Shown in pieces: positions 63,478 through 64,000 of a stretch of DNA of 64,000 nucleotides (position 1 is the first letter of the stretch; each line of letters starts with the position of its first letter). Location of the stretch: NCBI GenBank assembly GCA_035578175.1, contig JAQMRL010000015.1, positions 20,782,447 through 20,846,446 of the forward strand, in the 5' to 3' direction. The position numbers and the translations under genes were made by a program. The notes under the pieces were generated by a model. That model worked only from the letters and a program-made list of their open reading frames with translations, ran no database searches and was not told the origin of the DNA. This stretch comes from Catonia carolina (Eukaryota; Arthropoda; Insecta; Hemiptera; Achilidae).

Positions 63478-64000
63478 AAAATCTGGTGTGAAACACTCAC
63501 ACAACTTTCTCTTGCCAATGCAAATAATTAACAATAAACCTAACATTAGAAATAATCAAAAAACCAACCTTAATAAACATAACCTTATTTTAATCATGAG
63601 TGAAACACGCAAAATGAAAATCGACCTCAGTTTGGCTTAAAAATACGGACAATCGCTCTTTCACGCTAAACTAGGCTCTGCACAAAAAAATGCTATAAAT
63701 AAAAGTTGTAGATCTTTTAATTTCCTATAAATTTGATGCCATACACTTTTGTCGTAAAATGCATACTAAGGCCGAAATCTAAAAAAAATAGATTTTTTTA
63801 CACGTTTTCGTGAGAAAAAACAGAAAATTGCTAATTACCGCTAAACTAAGCGTTATACAAAAAAATGTTTGAAATAAAAGTTGTAGCTTTTTAAATTTTC
63901 TACAACTTTGGTTATATACATTTTTGCGCTAAAATGTATATTAACGCTGCAATCTTAAAAAAACAATTTCTTTACGTTAAAAACGTCTCACCGAGAATTT
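63478..64000 (+). repeat. HINE-B 5' half, running off the window
   Basis: TCTGGTGTGAAACACTCACAC, ACTTTCTCTTGCC and both internal modules, cut at the CACCGAGAATTT block by the window end. Confidence 0.93.

Noticed and set aside
1..64000. Integrated virus or endogenous retrovirus
   Set aside because: All polymerase-like sequences carry LINE motifs with poly(A) and target duplications. No long terminal repeats, gag, envelope or other viral genes were seen.

Overview
This window looks like intergenic or intronic DNA from a large, AT-rich, repeat-dense arthropod genome, most likely an insect. A hemipteran is my weak guess. The reasons are the insect-type Tc1/mariner transposases, the RNase H-bearing I-type and RTE-like LINEs, several tRNA-derived SINE families and a DINE-1-like helitron-type repeat. 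No complete host gene, rRNA or functional tRNA could be recognised. Almost every protein-like stretch belongs to a transposable element, and only one of these, the transposase at 310-1359, is intact.

Three repeat groups set the texture. (1) 'HINE-B', a roughly 0.95 kb family with about 20 full or partial copies, has the layout of Helentron-associated non-autonomous elements: a 13-bp subterminal inverted repeat, a central (AC)n tract, and a 3' stem-loop next to the second subterminal repeat. (2) 'SINE-A', about 390 bp with 13 copies, has an AAC-rich tail and 11-13 bp target duplications. (3) tRNA-derived SINEs (groups C, D, E, F) carry recognisable box A and box B.

Layout. 0-5 kb: an intact Tc1/mariner-type element, a hAT relic, a SINE-A, then a second Tc1-like element split by an RTE-like LINE with target duplications. 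5-13 kb: HINE-B and SINE-A copies, a perfect 150-bp in-frame tandem duplication near a splice-donor-like site, and a minisatellite. 13-17 kb: two deleted Tc1-like copies flanking a mariner whose one end was replaced by an inverted copy of the other. 19-21 kb: a 5'-truncated I-type LINE. 22-26 kb: an inverted repeat holding a candidate hammerhead ribozyme, and three transposon or LINE relics. 26-29 kb: a tandemly amplified HINE-related repeat, a HINE-B split by a GC-richer insertion, and two SINEs with target duplications. 29-33.5 kb: the least repetitive stretch, holding a 19-unit, 89-bp satellite. 33-41 kb: nested SINE/hAT, a head-to-head SINE-A pair, a second RTE-like LINE and a pogo-type MITE. 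41-50 kb: a nested DNA transposon, more SINEs, LINE tails and an internally deleted Tc1-type element. 50-64 kb: mostly HINE-B, including a large inverted pair, plus a fold-back element inside a SINE.

The parts do not form a pathway. They record many rounds of insertion, and target duplications let several of these be ordered. The observations I consider most worth checking are the hammerhead-like motif, the HINE-B architecture, the fold-back mariner, the 150-bp duplication and the intact transposase.
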